Shown piece after piece: positions 62,709 through 64,000 of a DNA stretch of 64,000 nt. How positions within the stretch are numbered: the first letter of the stretch is position 1; each line of letters starts with the position of its first letter. The notes beneath the pieces are model-generated. The model was not told where the DNA came from. It did no database searches and saw nothing but the letters and a program-made list of their open reading frames with translations. Both the position numbers and the translations under genes were made by a program. The DNA comes from an uncultured Chloroflexus sp. Lineage in GTDB: Bacteria; Chloroflexota; Chloroflexia; Chloroflexales; Chloroflexaceae. The stretch spans positions 1 through 64,000 of the forward strand of contig NZ_CAKZNK010000094.1 of the NCBI RefSeq assembly GCF_937129525.1, given 5' to 3'.

Positions 62709-63954
62709 GCATGAGCGCGCGCTGCCCCCACAGTTGCTCACGCAGTCGCGCCCACCAGCCGACCTGCGGCACCGGCAAGCGAGGTTGAAGACCAGTGTGC
62801 GCGCAAAGTGACTCAACGACTTGATGGGTAGCGCGGGCGAACCGACTCTGCGGACCGAGATCGAGCATCGAGATGTAACCATCGTGTTCATCGGCAAGAC
62901 TGGCCAGCCGTGGTTCACGCGGCAAGACGCCGACACTGCCCACTCGCGGATAGCGACGACTGAAGAGATCGGCGACCATGCTGACTGTAACTGTGACTCC
63001 GCGCTCAGGCTCCATGAAGAGGAGCTTGCAGCGTTCAAGTCGCTCTGGGATGAGTTCAGTGAAGTGTTCCAGCATATGACCAACCCCCATACGCTCACGA
63101 GTGCCAGGTGGCGTGGGGAGCACGACGCTGCCACCTGCCTGCAAAACATGGGTAGCGTAAGGTCGCCGTAAATAATCGGGCGGCGTATCGATCAACACTA
63201 CATCGTATCCTTCTAGACCGCTAATTCCCTGATAGAGACCCTGCCAGTCGGGCAACCGCAAATCGTTCTCGGCTCGAGCGACGGCGTGCGAGCCGATGAG
63301 CAAGTCGATTCGCCCCCAACCCTGCTGATTGGCGCGAGTATGTTCGGGCTGAAAGATGAATGGCTGAATGCCAGCCGGGTTCCAATGTGACGGACCTCGC
63401 TGCACAAGATGCAAGTACGAGGGAGCGCTGGCCGGAATGCGAAAGGCCGGCACCAGGCCAGGATTCGAGATGTCACTATCCCACACCAGTACATCGAGAC
63501 CGCGTCGGCGGAGACCTTCGGCCAGGATACAGGTAACGAAGGTTTTGCCGATACCACCCTTGGCAGCGCCGATGGCAATCATCGGCAAGCGTTGCGCGCC
63601 GCTACCGCGACGACGGCCAATCTGCGCGCCAATCCAGTCGGCTAACAGCGCAGGATTGCGCTCTGCCGTCGCCGGCAGACCGGCGGCCAGCGCATCTGGC
63701 AGCGCCGCCCGCGCCGGACCGGCCAAACCTAACAAGACTCGCGCTCCAACCTGTTGCGCGCGGGCCGTTAGATCCCACAGATCGGCCAGTGGCGTCCCTC
63801 GACTATCGTCGAGATAGACCACATCTGGCGGACGCGAGCCGGTTAGCAACCGCTGCACCTGATCGATGCGCGATGGCGCTAACACGGCAACATCGCGCAA
63901 CTGCTCAACCTCGGTTTGCAGTCCTTCGATTGCGCTAAAGATGATGAGTTCCAT
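62695..63954 (-). CDS. cpaE: CpaE/MinD-like ATPase of the Tad locus
   Basis: 419 residues with GGAGT upstream of ATG 63954. The N-terminal part (about 1-115, DVVYLDDSRGTPLADLWDLTARAQQVGARVLLGLAG) resembles an inactive receiver domain, as in CpaE proteins. The deviant Walker A GAAKGGIGKTFVTCILAEGL near 128-147 marks a ParA/MinD-type ATPase, with DSDISNPGL and VVLIDTPPDY downstream. It probably positions the secretion machine at the membrane. It is the first gene of the visible cluster and ends inside the repeat at 62509-62708. Alternatives are a generic septum-site ATPase. Confidence 0.88.
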   Translation of the reverse strand: MELIIFSAIEGLQTEVEQLRDVAVLAPSRIDQVQRLLTGSRPPDVVYLDDSRGTPLADLWDLTARAQQVGARVLLGLAGPARAALPDALAAGLPATAERNPALLADWIGAQIGRRRGSGAQRLPMIAIGAAKGGIGKTFVTCILAEGLRRRGLDVLVWDSDISNPGLVPAFRIPASAPSYLHLVQRGPSHWNPAGIQPFIFQPEHTRANQQGWGRIDLLIGSHAVARAENDLRLPDWQGLYQGISGLEGYDVVLIDTPPDYLRRPYATHVLQAGGSVVLPTPPGTRERMGVGHMLEHFTELIPERLERCKLLFMEPERGVTVTVSMVADLFSRRYPRVGSVGVLPREPRLASLADEHDGYISMLDLGPQSRFARATHQVVESLCAHTGLQPRLPVPQVGWWARLREQLWGQRALMPATS

Positions 63955-64000
63955 CTGGTTACTCCATGTGATTGAGACGAAATAATGTGTGTATCACGAA

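Overview
The window looks like chromosomal DNA from a filamentous anoxygenic phototroph of the Chloroflexales, most likely a Chloroflexus species. The lactate-dehydrogenase-like malate dehydrogenase at 52932-53861 agrees closely with my memory of the Chloroflexus enzyme. DUF2298/'YYY' membrane proteins, a biotin carboxylase-BCCP fusion and an LysW-type hydrolase fit the same group. No rRNA, tRNA, insertion sequence or CRISPR array was recognised. All family calls come from reading motifs and architecture; no database was searched.

Layout. 1-3.4 kb: an AT-richer stretch with a truncated GT4 glycosyltransferase, a lipoprotein and a secreted four-repeat protein. 3.4-14.2 kb: a cytochrome c and NAD synthetase on the minus strand, then a plus-strand run of semialdehyde dehydrogenase, flavin amine oxidase, amidase, biotin carboxylase-BCCP, cupin and GT2 glycosyltransferase. 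14.3-29.4 kb: a CrtI-like oxidoreductase, two YYY membrane proteins (one a 2526-residue GT-C/YYY/YYY/TPR fusion), a [2Fe-2S] protein and a two-subunit 2-oxoacid:ferredoxin oxidoreductase. 29.8-36.4 kb: a Dna2-like nuclease-helicase, a YcxB-like membrane protein, an RsbW-like ATPase and LysK.

36.5-41.6 kb is the most interesting locus. A promoter, a cobalamin riboswitch and an intrinsic terminator precede five plus-strand genes: an exported alpha/alpha-barrel protein, an exported DUF4430 protein, an alpha-ribazole phosphatase, cobalamin synthase and an EcfT transporter subunit. The first two together contain both domains of animal intrinsic factor/transcobalamin, split over two membrane-anchored proteins. 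I read this as a cell-surface B12 capture system coupled to an ECF transporter and nucleotide-loop assembly.

41.9-57.2 kb is mostly housekeeping: a P2-type cation ATPase, the hibernation factor HPF with an attenuator-like leader, a tandem pair of metallo-beta-lactamase-fold proteins (one with degenerate metal ligands), two F420-type oxidoreductases, a membrane zinc peptidase, RsmA, a GAF histidine kinase, malate dehydrogenase, RluD, two tandem LspA peptidases and a membrane-bound Mrr-like nuclease with an SH3b tail. 57.5-58.2 kb is a GC-rich tandem-repeat array without a convincing gene. 58.4-64.0 kb is a minus-strand Tad/Flp-type secretion cluster (cpaE, cpaF/tadA, tadB with an apparent frame break, tadC) that continues past the window edge.
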